Source: Tsukamurella conjunctivitidis
GTDB lineage: Bacteria; Actinomycetota; Actinomycetes; Mycobacteriales; Mycobacteriaceae
Reading direction: 5' to 3'
Assembly (NCBI RefSeq): GCF_007858475.1
Contig: NZ_VIGX01000004.1
Location: 62,001 to 126,000 of the forward strand
DNA: 64,000 nt
Notes under the pieces: model-generated
What the model saw: the letters and a program-made list of their open reading frames with translations, nothing else
Databases searched by the model: none
Told to the model about the DNA's origin: nothing
Translations under genes and position numbers: made by a program
Shown here: positions 36,473-46,723 of the stretch, one piece after another
Layout: every line of letters starts with the position of its first letter
Position numbering within the stretch: the stretch's first letter is position 1

Positions 36473-36649
36473 ATGACTGCTGCAGCGCATCGTCGCGACC
36501 TCCTGTCGCTCGACGATCCGCGCGCCTCGGGGGACGGATGGGAGGTCCTCGCGCTCGTCGACGGCGGCTACGTCGGAGAGTGGGGCGACGGTGTCGTCAC
36601 GACGTCGAGTCCGTTCGCCGTGACCATCGATCTGGACGCGCTCGGCTGA
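36473..36649 (+). pseudogene. C-terminal remnant resembling Uma2-family endonuclease
   Basis: A 58-codon reading frame (ATG 36473, TGA 36647-36649) translates to a segment with VLALVDGGYVGEWGDG and SSPFAVTIDLDALG, which looks like the C-terminal strand of Uma2/DUF820 proteins. No upstream catalytic part fits in the 66 bp to the fumarase stop. It is either a decayed fragment or a chance ORF. Confidence 0.4.
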
Positions 36650-36685
36650 TTCCTGCGCTTGGTCGGGCTCGGTGCGGCGCGGCCG

Positions 36686-37267
36686 TCAGGCGGGGCGGAG
36701 GATGGTGACGGCGAAGTCGGCACCGTCGTGCCAGGGCTTGACGTCCCACGTCGCCAGGCGCAGATCGGTCCGCAGCCCGGCTTCGGCGGCGTGCGCGTCC
36801 AGCTGATCCGGGGTAAGGCCGCGGTTCGTGTGGAAGCCGACGATCGCGAATCCCTCAGGCTTCAGGTGCTTCCGGAAGTTCGCGAGCACGGTCGTCTCCG
36901 TGCCCTCGGCGACGAAGACCAGCACGTTGCCCGCGCAGACGATGGCGTCGAAGGTGCCGTCCAGATCCAGCTCGGCGAGGTCCTGCACGAGCCACCGCGG
37001 GCCCGGGTGATCCTCTTCCGCGGCCGCGATCAGAACCGGATCGACGTCCACGCCGGTCACGTCGTGGCCCACGGAATGCAGGTATCCGCCGATCCTGCCC
37101 GGCCCGCAGCCCGCGTCGAGGATCCGCGAGTTCCGGCCCACCATCGCGTCCACGAGCCGCGCCTCACCGGCGAGGTCCGCGCCCTCGCGCGCCATGGTGC
37201 GGAACCGCTCGACGTACCACTCGCTGTGGCCTTCCTTGGTGTCCGTGAACCAGCGCGGCGTGCTCAT
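36686..37267 (-). CDS. Class I SAM-dependent methyltransferase
   Basis: A 193-residue methyltransferase. Motif I DAGCGPGRIG is at 51-60, the acidic motif II VTGVDVDP follows, then the post-II strand FDAIVCAGNVLVF. The opening MSTPRWFTDTKEGHSEWYVERF is common in small actinobacterial methyltransferases. Substrate unknown. It is divergent from the small membrane protein gene, with the ACTAC/GTAGT dyad between them. Confidence 0.82.
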   Translation of the reverse strand: MSTPRWFTDTKEGHSEWYVERFRTMAREGADLAGEARLVDAMVGRNSRILDAGCGPGRIGGYLHSVGHDVTGVDVDPVLIAAAEEDHPGPRWLVQDLAELDLDGTFDAIVCAGNVLVFVAEGTETTVLANFRKHLKPEGFAIVGFHTNRGLTPDQLDAHAAEAGLRTDLRLATWDVKPWHDGADFAVTILRPA

Positions 37268-37312
37268 GTCTCCACGCTACTGGCCGCCTCCGAGCGCCGG
37301 CGGCCGAGGTCT

Positions 37313-37327
37313 ACTACGCGCGGTAGT
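37313..37327. promoter_or_regulatory. Dyad between methyltransferase and membrane protein genes
   Basis: ACTAC-gcgcg-GTAGT, a 5-5-5 inverted repeat located 46 bp upstream of one start (37267) and 15 bp before the other (37343). It may be an operator for either gene. Confidence 0.5.
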
Positions 37328-37342
37328 GGGTAGAGTCGAGGC

Positions 37343-37654
37343 ATGACGGACATCATCGAACGGATCGGCACCGCGCCGATCGCGGCAGCGGGACTCGTGG
37401 GCGGCTACTACGTGGCGCGCGAGACGGGCATCCGCCCGCTCGGCGGCGTGGTGCTCGCGGCGGCGGGCGTCGCCGCGGCGCAGGGCTGGTACGCGAAGGG
37501 CGGAGCGGGTACCGCGGCCGCGCTCACCGCGGTGTACCTGGGCGGATTCGGGGCGTCGCACCCGCTGGCGAAGAAGGTCGGGGCATGGCCGTCGGTGCTG
37601 GGCGTCGCGGCGGTGGCGGCCGGCGCCTCGTACCTCCTGGTCGACCGTCGCTGA
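37343..37654 (+). CDS. Small membrane protein
   Basis: A 103-residue protein with three or four hydrophobic segments (about 10-28, 35-53, 56-72, 83-98), rich in Gly and Ala. No family recognised. The ATG follows GTCGAGGC; a dyad sits just upstream. Followed by a lipoprotein gene after 40 bp. Confidence 0.65.
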   Translation: MTDIIERIGTAPIAAAGLVGGYYVARETGIRPLGGVVLAAAGVAAAQGWYAKGGAGTAAALTAVYLGGFGASHPLAKKVGAWPSVLGVAAVAAGASYLLVDRR

Positions 37655-37694
37655 CTCCTGCCCCGAGGCGACTGCAAAGGGTTACGCTCCTCCG

Positions 37695-38270
37695 GTGAGA
37701 TGGAGAACAAGTTTCACTTCGGTGGCCTGTGCCGTCGCGATAGCGGCCACCGGCTGTGGTGGGCAGGCGACACCGTCGAACGTGCATCCAGACCCGCACA
37801 GCCCGGAGGCCAGGGCGTCGGCGGTCGTCGAGGCGGAGCCGATCAGCGCCACACCGACGGGCACCCCGCTCTACGCCCGCCTCGCCTCGTCCAGCGCCGT
37901 CGGCGACACCGGCCAGGCCCTCACCGCGACGATCGCGGGCACGACCTACCGCAGCGCGACCGGCGTCTGGATCGGTTGCGAGGGCACCGCGTCGACGGCC
38001 ATTTATCGCCTCGGCGGCGAGTTCGCCAAGCTCACCGGCGTCCTGGGCTTGCAGCCGCACACCCCGGAGCGCCTACGGGTGCGCGTCTCCGTCATCGTCG
38101 ACGGCGCCACGAGGCTCACCGCCACACTCTCGCGCGACGGCCGGCCGCAGCACCTCGCCGTCGGGCTCGACGGTGCCCGGTCGGTCACCGTCTCCGCCCT
38201 CGCGACCGACGGCGAGTGCGCGCCCGCCCCCTCGCCCTACGGCGCCATCGGCGCCGCGAGCCTCACCTGA
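37695..38270 (+). CDS. Lipoprotein with NPCBM-like beta domain
   Basis: A 191-residue exported protein: basic N-terminus, hydrophobic helix and ATGC (Cys21, imperfect lipobox). The body reads YRLGGEFAKLTGVLGL and VRVSVIVDGATRLTATL, resembling NPCBM-type carbohydrate-binding sandwiches found in actinobacterial lipoproteins. Proposed role is glycan binding at the cell surface. GTG start. Convergent with fumC (51 bp gap). Confidence 0.65.
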   Translation: MRWRTSFTSVACAVAIAATGCGGQATPSNVHPDPHSPEARASAVVEAEPISATPTGTPLYARLASSSAVGDTGQALTATIAGTTYRSATGVWIGCEGTASTAIYRLGGEFAKLTGVLGLQPHTPERLRVRVSVIVDGATRLTATLSRDGRPQHLAVGLDGARSVTVSALATDGECAPAPSPYGAIGAASLT

Positions 38271-38321
38271 CCGGCCGCGCGTTCCGCCGGCGTCTCAGCA
38301 GCACGTGCGGCCTCCGGACCT

Positions 38322-39740
38322 TCACCGCGCCCGGTCGACGTTCGCCATCGCGAGCACGTCCAGCCGGCGATCGAGCTCCTCGAGCGTGAGCTTGTCGCCG
38401 ATCAGTCCGCGATCGATCACGGTCTGCCGGATGGTCTTGCCCTCCTTCAGCGCCTGCTTCGCGACCGCGGCGGCCTCCTCGTAGCCGATGAGGGAGTTGA
38501 GCGGCGTCACGATCGACGGCGACGACTCGGCCAGCGTCCGCAGCCGGTCCTCGTGCGCGGCCAGCCCGTCGATGCACCGGTCGGCGAACAGGCGGGAGAC
38601 GTTCGCCAGCAGTGCGATCGACTCCAGCACGTTGCGCGCCATCATCGGGATGTAGACGTTGAGCTCGAAGGCGCCGTTGCCGCCGCCCCAGGTGACCGCG
38701 GCGTCGTTGCCGATCACCTGCGCCGCCACCTGCGTCACCGCCTCGGGCAGCACCGGATTCACCTTCCCCGGCATGATCGAGCTGCCGGGCTGCAGATCCG
38801 GCAGGGCGATCTCGCCGAGCCCGGTGAGCGGGCCGGAGCCCATCCAGCGCACGTCGTTCGCGATCTTGGTGAGCGAGACGGCGACGGTGCGCAGCGCCCC
38901 CGACAGCTCGACGAGCCCGTCGCGCGCCGCCTGCGCCTCGAAGTTGTCCTTCGCCAGCCGGATCGCGTCGACCCCGGTCAGGCGGACCAGCTCCGCGACG
39001 ACGAGCGAGCCGAACCGCTCCGGCGCGTTGAGGCCGGTGCCCACGGCGGTGCCGCCGATGGGGACCTCGCCGACGCGGGGGAGCGTCGCCCCCACCCGCT
39101 CGACGCCGGCCTCGACCTGCCGGGCGTAGCCGCCGAACTCCTGCCCCAGCGTCACGGGGACCGCGTCCATGAGGTGCGTGCGGCCCGACTTCACGACGTC
39201 CCGCCACGCGAGAGCCTTCGCGGCCAGCGCGGCCTGCAGGTGCTCCAGCGCGGGGATCAGCGTGGTCACGGCGGCCTCGGTTGCGGCGACGTGCGTCGCG
39301 GTCGGGAAGGTGTCGTTCGAGGACTGCGACATGTTCACGTCGTCGTTCGGGTGCACCTGCACGCCGGCGCGGGCGGCGAGCGAGGCGATGACCTCGTTGG
39401 CGTTCATGTTGGAGCTGGTGCCCGAGCCGGTCTGGAAGACGTCGATCGGAAACTGATCGTCGTGCTTGCCGTCGGCGATCTCCTGCGCGGCCGCGATGAT
39501 CGCCGCGGCCTTCTCCGGCGCCAGCAGACCCAGGTCCTGATTCACCTGCGCGGCGGCCGCCTTCAGCAGCCCCATCGCGCGGATCTGCGCGCGCTCGAGC
39601 GGGCGGAAACTGATGGGGAAGTTCTCCACGGCGCGCTGCGTCTGCGCCCGCCAGAGCGCATCCACGGGCACTCGGACCTCGCCCATGGTGTCGTGCTCGA
39701 TGCGGAACTCGGTCTCCGGGGTGTCAGCGCTGTTAGCCAT
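38322..39740 (-). CDS. fumC: Class II fumarate hydratase
   Basis: A 472-residue tetrameric, cofactor-free fumarase. Signature [11 protein letters not shown] in the SS loop, with [14 protein letters not shown] and SSNDTFPTA binding the substrate carboxylates. This is the gene at the conserved fum-glpX position of mycobacteria, whereas the class I enzyme upstream is an extra. The ATG at 39740 lies in GCTATGGCTAACAGC. Downstream of glpX and separated from it by a hairpin. Confidence 0.96.
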   Translation of the reverse strand: MANSADTPETEFRIEHDTMGEVRVPVDALWRAQTQRAVENFPISFRPLERAQIRAMGLLKAAAAQVNQDLGLLAPEKAAAIIAAAQEIADGKHDDQFPIDVFQTGSGTSSNMNANEVIASLAARAGVQVHPNDDVNMSQSSNDTFPTATHVAATEAAVTTLIPALEHLQAALAAKALAWRDVVKSGRTHLMDAVPVTLGQEFGGYARQVEAGVERVGATLPRVGEVPIGGTAVGTGLNAPERFGSLVVAELVRLTGVDAIRLAKDNFEAQAARDGLVELSGALRTVAVSLTKIANDVRWMGSGPLTGLGEIALPDLQPGSSIMPGKVNPVLPEAVTQVAAQVIGNDAAVTWGGGNGAFELNVYIPMMARNVLESIALLANVSRLFADRCIDGLAAHEDRLRTLAESSPSIVTPLNSLIGYEEAAAVAKQALKEGKTIRQTVIDRGLIGDKLTLEELDRRLDVLAMANVDRAR

Positions 39741-39754
39741 ACCTTAGAAACCTA

Positions 39755-39786
39755 CTCGGGCCCCGGGAATGTTCCCAGGGCCCGAG
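39755..39786 (-). terminator. Hairpin between glpX and fumC
   Basis: CTCGGGCCC / GGGCCCGAG (39755-39763 with 39778-39786) extended by GGGAA-TG-TTCCC in the loop after one mismatch. It lies 12 bp after the glpX stop and 14 bp before fumC, so it may separate the two genes. Confidence 0.7.
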
Positions 39787-39798
39787 AAGAAGATCACG

Positions 39799-40806
39799 TC
39801 AGTCGAAGATCTGCGCGTAGGTCTTCAGCTTGGTCAGACGGTGCGTCGCGTCGACGGTGCGGACGGTGCCCGACTTGCTGCGCATGACGATCGACTGCGT
39901 GGTGGCGCCGTCGGCGCGGTACTTCACGCCGCGCAGCAGATCACCGTCGGTCACACCGGTCGCGGCGAAGTAGACGTGCTCACCGCGTACGAGGTCGGTG
40001 GTACCGAGGACCTCGGTCGGGTCGATGCCCAGGTCGGCGAGCCGGTGCTTCTCCTCGTCCGACGTCGGCGCCAGGGTGCCCTGCAGCTCGCCGCCCATGC
40101 AGCGCAGCGCGGCCGCGGCGATGATGCCCTCGGGGGTGCCGCCGATGCCGACCAGGATGTCGGTCTTGGCCTCGGGACGCGCGGCGGCGATGGCGCCGGC
40201 CACGTCACCGTCGGAGATGAGGCGCACGATCGCGCCGGTCGCGCGGATGTCGGCGATGAGCTGCTCGTGCCGGGGGCGGTCGAGCACCGTCAGCGTGACG
40301 TCGGTGACCTTGATGCCCTTGGCCTTCGCGACCTTGGCGATGTTGTCCGCGATCGGGGCCTGGATGTCGATGACACCGGCGGCCTCGGGGCCCACGGCGA
40401 TCTTGTTCATGTAGAAGACGGCAGAGGGGTCGTACATGGCGCCGCGCTCGGCGACCGCGAGGACCGCGATCGAGCCGGGCATGCCCTTCGCCATCAGCGT
40501 CGTACCGTCCACGGGATCCACCGCGACGTCGGTCGACGGGCCGAAGCCGTTGCCCACCTCTTCGCCGTTGTAGAGCATGGGCGCCTCGTCCTTCTCGCCC
40601 TCGCCGATCACGACCACGCCGCTCATCGACACCGTCGACACCAACTGCCGCATCGCGTCCACAGCGGCGCCGTCGCCCGACTCCTTCTGTCCGCGACCCA
40701 CCCAGCGTCCCGCGGCGAGCGCACCCGCCTCGGTCACGCGGACCAGCTCCATCGCGAGGTTCCGGTCCGGTGCGATGGGGTTCTTCTCAGCGTGGGTATC
40801 GGACAT
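39799..40806 (-). CDS. glpX: Fructose-1,6-bisphosphatase class II
   Basis: A 335-residue phosphatase of gluconeogenesis. The metal-binding signature VDPVDGTT is present, preceded by [15 protein letters not shown], and [10 protein letters not shown] follows. The ATG at 40806 is preceded by GGAGGAATCC; a much longer ORF upstream (to 41280) is antisense to the DUF4245 gene and was rejected. Divergent from DUF4245 gene. Confidence 0.96.
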   Translation of the reverse strand: MSDTHAEKNPIAPDRNLAMELVRVTEAGALAAGRWVGRGQKESGDGAAVDAMRQLVSTVSMSGVVVIGEGEKDEAPMLYNGEEVGNGFGPSTDVAVDPVDGTTLMAKGMPGSIAVLAVAERGAMYDPSAVFYMNKIAVGPEAAGVIDIQAPIADNIAKVAKAKGIKVTDVTLTVLDRPRHEQLIADIRATGAIVRLISDGDVAGAIAAARPEAKTDILVGIGGTPEGIIAAAALRCMGGELQGTLAPTSDEEKHRLADLGIDPTEVLGTTDLVRGEHVYFAATGVTDGDLLRGVKYRADGATTQSIVMRSKSGTVRTVDATHRLTKLKTYAQIFD

Positions 40807-40972
40807 GGATTCCTCCGGATCTCGATGCGCGCGGGTGGGCGCGGCGGGCCTCGCCCGATTCTTCCATGCCCGGGTGCTCGGCGACGGGGCCGGTCGGCCA
40901 CGGCGCCCGGACCGCGGGCCCGGAGCATGCCCGCCTCCACCGCCGGACGGCGCTCCCGGGATACTGGACGTC

Positions 40973-41581
40973 GTGGCTGAGAAACCCCGGATCCTGCAGA
41001 GTCGTCGCGACCTCGTGCTCACCATGGTGCCGCTGATCGCTCTGTGCCTGATCGTGCTGTTCGCCTCGGGCAACTTCAAGCTCGGTTTCGGCGCCGATCC
41101 GAAGGACGAGACGGTCGCGTCCATCAACCCGAAGGGCGCCTTCGAGGTATCGGGCGACACGCTGGGCTTCCCGGTGCGGATCCCGGGCGGCGCGGGCGTC
41201 GTCGACGGGGTGCCCGAGGGCTGGAAGGCGACGGCCACCCGCGACGACGACGTGGTCGGCGGCAAGGTCTTCTCCGTCAATTACGTGACACCCGAGAAGA
41301 ACTCACTGCAGCTCTCGCAGTCCGGGGCCCCGCTCGACGTGGTGGTCGAGTCGGTCTACGGCGCCAGGGCGACGCCCTCGGGTTCCGTGCCCGTCGAGGG
41401 ACGCACGTGGCAGGTCTACGGGCCGAACGACAACAACCGCAGCGCCTGGGTCCTCCAGCTCGACGGTGCCGTGCTCGTCGTCTTCGGCGGTGGCACCGTC
41501 CCCCGCTTCACGGAGCTGGCGGCCGCCGTGCAGTCGCAGGAGCCGCTGCCGCGCGGCGGAGCGCCGGCCCCGGGCAAGTAG
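40973..41581 (+). CDS. DUF4245 membrane-anchored protein
   Basis: A 202-residue protein: short cytoplasmic N-terminus, one membrane helix at about 16-36 ([20 protein letters not shown]), and an external domain of about 160 residues with [19 protein letters not shown] and [12 protein letters not shown]. It matches actinobacterial DUF4245 beside glpX. Function unknown; the external part may bind a ligand at the envelope. GTG start at 40973, chosen over an upstream antisense extension. Confidence 0.82.
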   Translation: MAEKPRILQSRRDLVLTMVPLIALCLIVLFASGNFKLGFGADPKDETVASINPKGAFEVSGDTLGFPVRIPGGAGVVDGVPEGWKATATRDDDVVGGKVFSVNYVTPEKNSLQLSQSGAPLDVVVESVYGARATPSGSVPVEGRTWQVYGPNDNNRSAWVLQLDGAVLVVFGGGTVPRFTELAAAVQSQEPLPRGGAPAPGK

Positions 41582-41609
41582 CGGACGCCCCGGGCCGAGC
41601 CGGTGCGAG

Positions 41610-41822
41610 TCACTCCTCGGCGGCGATCGCCTTCTCGATCCGCTCGCGCGCGCCCGCGAGGTGTTCCTCACAGCGCTTGGCGAGGGCCTCGCCGCGCTCC
41701 CAGAGGTTCAGCGACTCGTCCAAGTCGATGCCGCCCTGCTCCAGCAGCTTCACCACCACGGCGAGCTCGTCGCGGGCCTGCTCATAGCCCAGTTCGGCCA
41801 CCGGTGTCGACTCGTCGCTCAT
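41610..41822 (-). CDS. xseB: Exodeoxyribonuclease VII small subunit
   Basis: A 70-residue helical subunit with [45 protein letters not shown], the XseB signature. It binds the C-terminal region of XseA in the exonuclease VII complex that degrades single-stranded DNA. The ATG overlaps the xseA stop (ATGA), so the two are translationally coupled. Confidence 0.96.
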   Translation of the reverse strand: MSDESTPVAELGYEQARDELAVVVKLLEQGGIDLDESLNLWERGEALAKRCEEHLAGARERIEKAIAAEE

Positions 41823-43114
41823 TGCTCTTCCTCGGTTCGTACGGAGATCTTCTTCACGCCCATCACCGCGGCGTTCGCGGCGCCGTCGGGCACACGGACC
41901 CGCAACTGTGAGCCGGGCGCCAGGTCCTCGATGCTGCGGACCACGGGGTTCTCGCCGTCGGGCGTGACCTTCTGCACCACGGCGTAGCCGCGGGCCATCG
42001 TCGCGGCGGGCCCGAGTGCGGTCAGGCGCGCGGCCAGGTGCCGCACTCCGTCGGACTCGCGTTCGACGGTGCGCCGCACGTCCCGCCGCACGTCGCGCAG
42101 GAGCCGCTCGACCTGCTCGGCGCGGTCGTCCACGAGCCGCAGCGGATGGGCGAAGACGGGGCGCGAGCGCAGCGCTTCCAGGGTGTGCGCCTCCCGGGCG
42201 ACCCAGCCGCGCAGGGCGCTCGCCGCCCGCTGGCGCAGTTCGGCGATGCGCTCGAGTTCGGCCACCACGTCCGGCACCACGCGCTTCGCGGCATCGGTGG
42301 GCGTCGCGGCCCGCACATCGGCCGCGAAGTCGCACAGCGGGTTGTCGGGTTCGTGGCCGATCGCGGAGACGACGGGCGTGCGGGCGGCGTGCACGGCGCG
42401 GCACAGCGTCTCGTCGGAGAAGGGGAGCAGGTCCTCCACGCTGCCACCGCCGCGGGCCATGATGATGACATCGACCTCGGGGTCGGCATCCAGCGCACGC
42501 AGGGCCGCCACCAGCTGCGGGACCGCGGTCGGGCCCTGCACGGTCGCGTACTCGGCGCGGATCCGCACGTCGGGCCAGCGGCCCTCGGCGATGGACCGCA
42601 CATCGCGCTCGGCGGCGCTGGCCCGCGCGGTCACCAGGCCGACGGTCCGCGGCAGGAAGGGCAGGGGCCGCTTGAGGCGCTCGTCGAACAGGCCTTCGGC
42701 GTGCAGCAGCTGCCGGAGTCGTTCGATGCGGGCGAGCAGCTCGCCCACGCCGACCGCGCGGATCTCGGTGATCCGCAGCGAGAGGCTGCCCCGTCCGGCC
42801 CAGTAGGTGAACTTGCCGCGCACGATGACCTGCGTGCCCTCGTTCAGCGGCACCTCGGAGCGGTCGAGCACGGCGGGCAGGCAGGTGACCTGCAGCGAGA
42901 CGTTCGCCGACGGGTCGCGCAGGGTGAGGAAGGCCGTGCCGCCGCCGCGGCGGTTGAGCTGGGTGATCTGCCCCTCGACCCACACCTCGCCGAGCCGGTC
43001 GATCCACTGCGAGATCTTCATCGAGACCACGCGCACCGGCCAGGGCTGCTCCGCGGTCGACGGGCCCCCCGCGCCGCCCGCGCCGGACGCGCTGGTCGAA
43101 GCCGGTCCCGTCAC
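41819..43114 (-). CDS. xseA: Exodeoxyribonuclease VII large subunit
   Basis: A 431-residue catalytic subunit with N-terminal OB-fold (residues about 30-130, [23 protein letters not shown]) and the exonuclease core containing [15 protein letters not shown] and [14 protein letters not shown], then a C-terminal coiled coil and short OB-like tail. The GTG at 43114 overlaps the lipid-droplet gene stop (GTGA). A shorter start at the [10 protein letters not shown] Met is possible. Confidence 0.95.
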   Translation of the reverse strand: MTGPASTSASGAGGAGGPSTAEQPWPVRVVSMKISQWIDRLGEVWVEGQITQLNRRGGGTAFLTLRDPSANVSLQVTCLPAVLDRSEVPLNEGTQVIVRGKFTYWAGRGSLSLRITEIRAVGVGELLARIERLRQLLHAEGLFDERLKRPLPFLPRTVGLVTARASAAERDVRSIAEGRWPDVRIRAEYATVQGPTAVPQLVAALRALDADPEVDVIIMARGGGSVEDLLPFSDETLCRAVHAARTPVVSAIGHEPDNPLCDFAADVRAATPTDAAKRVVPDVVAELERIAELRQRAASALRGWVAREAHTLEALRSRPVFAHPLRLVDDRAEQVERLLRDVRRDVRRTVERESDGVRHLAARLTALGPAATMARGYAVVQKVTPDGENPVVRSIEDLAPGSQLRVRVPDGAANAAVMGVKKISVRTEEEQ

Positions 43115-43752
43115 CGCGTGATGCGGTTCTCGAGCATCGTGAGGAAGGGCGCCCTCGCCTTGGTGCCGCGCTCGTACTCGACGAGCGACTCCACTTCCGG
43201 GGTCGTCAGGCCGGGCAGCCGCCCGCGCAGCTGCGCGAGCGTGAGCTCGGGGTAGTCGATCCGGCGCGCGGCGGTGGGCAGGTCGTCGGGCGTGTCGACG
43301 GTGGCCGCCGGCCCCGTCGACACCGGGGCGGGCGAGCTGTACAGCGCGTACCGTCCGGCACCTGACGGGGCCTGCTCGGCGACCGCCGGGTCCGCCGGCG
43401 CCGGGGCCTCGTCCGGTGCGGTCCCGGGCGTGTGCGCAGGCGCGGCTGCGGGCCGGACCTCGCCGTAGGCGGGCTTCGGCGCGGGCAGATCCACGTCGAC
43501 GTCCTCGTCGTCGTCGAACGTCGCCCACGCGGCCTGCTCCTCCTCCTTGGCCGGGAACACGGTCTCGATCGCGCGGTCGCCGCGGACGGCCAGGTCGGCG
43601 AGGTCCTGCTGCACGTGGATGAAGGCCTGCGCGGACTTGCTGCCCAGCGTGAGCGGGGCGCTCACGGCGCCCGTGACGATCTCCTGGCCCTTCTCGGCGG
43701 CGAGGGCGACGGCCCCGACGGCGACGCGGACCACGAACGGTAAACGGCTCAT
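43111..43752 (-). CDS. Lipid droplet-associated protein
   Basis: A 213-residue protein matching the mycobacterial Rv1109c position. Residues 1-70 form an amphipathic, apolipoprotein-like region ([25 protein letters not shown]), followed by an acidic Ala/Pro-rich middle and a C-terminal helical domain ([17 protein letters not shown], resembling a SAP-like motif). Homologues in oleaginous actinobacteria coat triacylglycerol droplets. The ATG at 43752 is preferred to the longer ORF. Overlaps xseA, and is divergent from ispH. Confidence 0.8.
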   Translation of the reverse strand: MSRLPFVVRVAVGAVALAAEKGQEIVTGAVSAPLTLGSKSAQAFIHVQQDLADLAVRGDRAIETVFPAKEEEQAAWATFDDDEDVDVDLPAPKPAYGEVRPAAAPAHTPGTAPDEAPAPADPAVAEQAPSGAGRYALYSSPAPVSTGPAATVDTPDDLPTAARRIDYPELTLAQLRGRLPGLTTPEVESLVEYERGTKARAPFLTMLENRITR

Positions 43753-43811
43753 GTGTCCAGGGTGCCTCATCGCGCCCACCGGCACACCGTCAGGTGCCGT
43801 AGCCTGGAGGC

Positions 43812-44762
43812 ATGACTTCTGGCAAGCGCGTCCTGTTGGCCGAGCCGCGCGGCTACTGTGCCGGCGTCGATCGAGCGGTGGAAACCGTCGAGAAGGCGCT
43901 CGAGAAGCACGGGGCGCCGGTGTACGTGCGCAAGGAGATCGTGCACAACCGGCACGTCGTGGAGACGCTGCAGGACAAGGGCGTGGTCTTCGTCGACGAG
44001 ACGGATGAGGTGCCCGAGGGCTCGCTCCTGGTGTTCTCCGCGCACGGCGTCTCGCCCGCGGTGCACGAGGGTGCGGCTCAGCGCAGCCTGCGCACCATCG
44101 ACGCCACCTGCCCGCTGGTCACGAAGGTGCACCAGGAGGCCAAGCGCTTCGCTCGCGACGATTTCGACATCCTGCTCATCGGTCACGAGGGGCACGAGGA
44201 GGTCGAGGGCACCGCCGGGGAGGCTCCGCAGCACGTGCAACTGGTCGACGGCCCCGAGGCGGTCGACAACGTCACCGTCCGTGACGAGGACAAGCTCGTC
44301 TGGCTCTCGCAGACCACGCTGTCGGTCGACGAGACGATGGAAACCGTCCGCCGCCTGCGGGAGAAGTTCCCCAAGCTGCAGGATCCGCCCAGCGACGACA
44401 TCTGCTACGCCACCCAGAACCGTCAGGTGGCGGTCAAGGCGATGGCCCCGGAGTGCGACCTCGTGATCGTCGTGGGTTCGCGGAACTCGTCGAACTCGGT
44501 GCGCCTGGTCGAGGTGGCGTTGCAGGCCGGCGCCCGCGCGGCGCACCTCATCGACTTCGCCCGCGAGATCGACCCCGCATGGCTCGACGGCGTGGAGACC
44601 GTCGGCATCACGTCGGGCGCCTCGGTCCCTGAGATCCTCGTCAAGGGTGTCGTCGAGTACCTCGACGGCGAGGGCTTCCACGACGTCGAGTCCGTCACCA
44701 CCGCGAACGAGACGCTGGTCTTCGCTCTGCCGCGCGAGCTGCGGCCCCGCGCCAAGGCCTGA
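43812..44762 (+). CDS. ispH: 4-hydroxy-3-methylbut-2-enyl diphosphate reductase
   Basis: A 316-residue [4Fe-4S] enzyme, the last step of the MEP pathway, giving IPP and DMAPP. Cluster Cys are Cys16 ([12 protein letters not shown]), Cys100 ([11 protein letters not shown]) and Cys198 ([11 protein letters not shown]); the catalytic Glu lies in [11 protein letters not shown]. It supplies precursors for the prenyl synthase at 19814. Divergent from the lipid-droplet gene. Confidence 0.97.
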   Translation: MTSGKRVLLAEPRGYCAGVDRAVETVEKALEKHGAPVYVRKEIVHNRHVVETLQDKGVVFVDETDEVPEGSLLVFSAHGVSPAVHEGAAQRSLRTIDATCPLVTKVHQEAKRFARDDFDILLIGHEGHEEVEGTAGEAPQHVQLVDGPEAVDNVTVRDEDKLVWLSQTTLSVDETMETVRRLREKFPKLQDPPSDDICYATQNRQVAVKAMAPECDLVIVVGSRNSSNSVRLVEVALQAGARAAHLIDFAREIDPAWLDGVETVGITSGASVPEILVKGVVEYLDGEGFHDVESVTTANETLVFALPRELRPRAKA

Positions 44763-44803
44763 ATCGCGATTCGCTCCACCACATCTGCGATACGGTGGAG
44801 CGC

Positions 44804-45064
44804 ATGAGGTATCTGACGCCCGACGACGTGCGGAACGTCGCCTTCGGTAAGCCACCCATCGGCAAGCGCGGCTACAACGAGGATCACGTCGATTCGTTCC
44901 TGGACGACGTCGAGTCCACCCTGCGGGATCTCTACGCGCGCCTGGCGCGCTACGAGGGGACGCCGCAGCCGCCCGCGGCCCAGGCCGACACCGCCGCGGA
45001 GAATCCCGCTGCGGAGGCTCCCGCTGCGGAGCGGCCCGAGGATCGCGGCTACCGCCGCTTCTGA
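44804..45064 (+). CDS. Minimal DivIVA-domain protein
   Basis: An 86-residue protein whose first 50 residues match the DivIVA membrane-binding domain ([37 protein letters not shown]-like), followed by a short Ala/Pro/Glu-rich tail. DivIVA/Wag31 proteins mark curved membrane at poles. This version lacks the coiled-coil needed to form networks, so it may recruit a partner or modulate Wag31. The ATG at 44804 has GGAG upstream; GTG 44795 is possible. Convergent with DUF6542. Confidence 0.8.
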   Translation: MRYLTPDDVRNVAFGKPPIGKRGYNEDHVDSFLDDVESTLRDLYARLARYEGTPQPPAAQADTAAENPAAEAPAAERPEDRGYRRF

Positions 45065-45093
45065 TCCGCTGCACGCCGGCCGGTGGGGGTCGC

Positions 45094-46707
45094 TCAGTCC
45101 TTGTAGCGGTGGCGGCGGATCTGCCGGGGCTCGTCCGCGGGTTCCGCGAAGTCGTCGCGGAAGTTCGTCTCCACCGCCGTGTCCTCGCTCTGCGGCCGGT
45201 AGCGCGGGGGCTGGTAGTGCTCGTAGCGGCCCGGGTTCGACACCGCCTCGCTCCGGCGCGCGGGTCGGTCGTCGCCGGTGAGGCTGGGCAGGTCCGGCTG
45301 GGCGGCGCGACTGCCCGAGATGCGGGGGAGCGAGGCGAAGTCGTCGCGGGGGATCCGCGCACGCTCCCGCTCGGCGCGGGGCCCCGTGGGATCGAGGCCG
45401 CGGGCGCGGTCGATGTCGTGGGCCTCGCGACGGTAGTCGCGTGCGTCGGCCGGCGCGGCACCGCGGGCCGCGGTGGCCTCCGGGCGGCCCTCGGCAGTAC
45501 GGGGGGTGCGCCACCGGGGTTGCGGTGCGCCTATCCGCCGCCGCTCCTCATCGGGGCGTAGTTCGCGCGAATCGTGGATGCCCGGCCGGGGGCGGTCGCC
45601 CTGCGCGACCGCGGGGCGGGGACGGGCGCCGCGCGGCACGTGCCGGTCGTCGTCGACGGGGCGCCTCGGCATCGGCGGCCGCGGGACCTGTCCGGAATCG
45701 GGGCGGACCACGCGGTTGACCTGGGTAGCGGGCGCGCCGGCGTCGCGGGCGGCGATCTCCTCGCGGGTGCGGGCGAGGCGCGCCGCGGAGTCCCGGCGCT
45801 GCTCGTCGCGCTTCGCCTCGACGCGGCGGAGATCCCGCCGTGGATCCTCGCGACGCGCGGCCGAACTGCGGCCCCGGGCGAGGTCGGCCTCGGGGCGCGC
45901 CGACTCGCGACGATCGTCGCGAGTCGCGCGATCGCGGACGGCGCGGCTGGAGCGGTGCTGGGTGGCGCGGCTCTGGTGCCGTTCGGAACGGCCGTCGCCG
46001 GCGAGGGCCGCGGCGCCGACCGCGCCCACTGCCGGGGCGGGCCGCAGCCGCGCGAAGGTGGAGCGGATCCGCTCGATGATCGGCAGCCCGGCCGACTCGG
46101 CGGGCTTGGTGGCGGTCGCGGTGGCCGTGGCGGCCGCGCCCGATACGGCGGTCGCGGCGACCGCGGGCTTCGCAGCGCTCGGCTTCCCGGGCTTCGCCGC
46201 GCCGACCTTGGCGGCGGACTTGGCCGCCGACGTCTTGGCCCCGGACGAGCCGCTGCGCTGGGCGCTGCGTGCGGTCGCGGTCAGCGCGCGGTACTGCAGC
46301 AGTCGTGCGCCGCCGATGACCAGCACGATCGCAGTGGTCCAGAACATCCACGGGAACAGCGAGATCATCGGGAAGAGTACGTCGGTGAGGATCTGGCTGG
46401 TCTTGCGCGGGCTGGGCAGGGAGAACCATCGGTACAGCGGGATCGCGGTGGCGATGATGAGCGGCGGCTGCACCATCGCCGTGAACAACGCGCGGTTGCG
46501 CACGCCGAGCACGGCGACGACGGCACCCACCGCCATCGCGAGCACGCCGGCGTTCGCGCCTGCGAACTCGCCCGACGCGAGGGCGCCCGCCGCGGTGAAG
46601 ACCAGCATGGTCAGGACGGCGCCCCACCACGGCAATCCGGGGACCGTCGCGAGCACGGAACGCTCGTCGACCGGTACCTGGGAGCGGGACGGTTGGAACT
46701 TCGACAC
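45094..46707 (-). CDS. DUF6542 membrane protein with long Arg-rich tail
   Basis: A 537-residue protein. Residues 20-140 hold about four membrane helices with VPGLPWWGAVLTMLVFTAAGALA, as in DUF6542. A region of about 60-80 residues rich in Ala, Lys and Thr follows, then a very long basic-acidic low-complexity tail (RRDLRRVEAKRDEQRRDSAARL) that is likely disordered. Function unknown; a similar gene lies next to ispH in mycobacteria. The length and disorder make exact boundaries of conserved parts uncertain. Confidence 0.72.
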   Translation of the reverse strand: MSKFQPSRSQVPVDERSVLATVPGLPWWGAVLTMLVFTAAGALASGEFAGANAGVLAMAVGAVVAVLGVRNRALFTAMVQPPLIIATAIPLYRWFSLPSPRKTSQILTDVLFPMISLFPWMFWTTAIVLVIGGARLLQYRALTATARSAQRSGSSGAKTSAAKSAAKVGAAKPGKPSAAKPAVAATAVSGAAATATATATKPAESAGLPIIERIRSTFARLRPAPAVGAVGAAALAGDGRSERHQSRATQHRSSRAVRDRATRDDRRESARPEADLARGRSSAARREDPRRDLRRVEAKRDEQRRDSAARLARTREEIAARDAGAPATQVNRVVRPDSGQVPRPPMPRRPVDDDRHVPRGARPRPAVAQGDRPRPGIHDSRELRPDEERRRIGAPQPRWRTPRTAEGRPEATAARGAAPADARDYRREAHDIDRARGLDPTGPRAERERARIPRDDFASLPRISGSRAAQPDLPSLTGDDRPARRSEAVSNPGRYEHYQPPRYRPQSEDTAVETNFRDDFAEPADEPRQIRRHRYKD

Positions 46708-46723
46708 AGGTGAACCGTACCGG

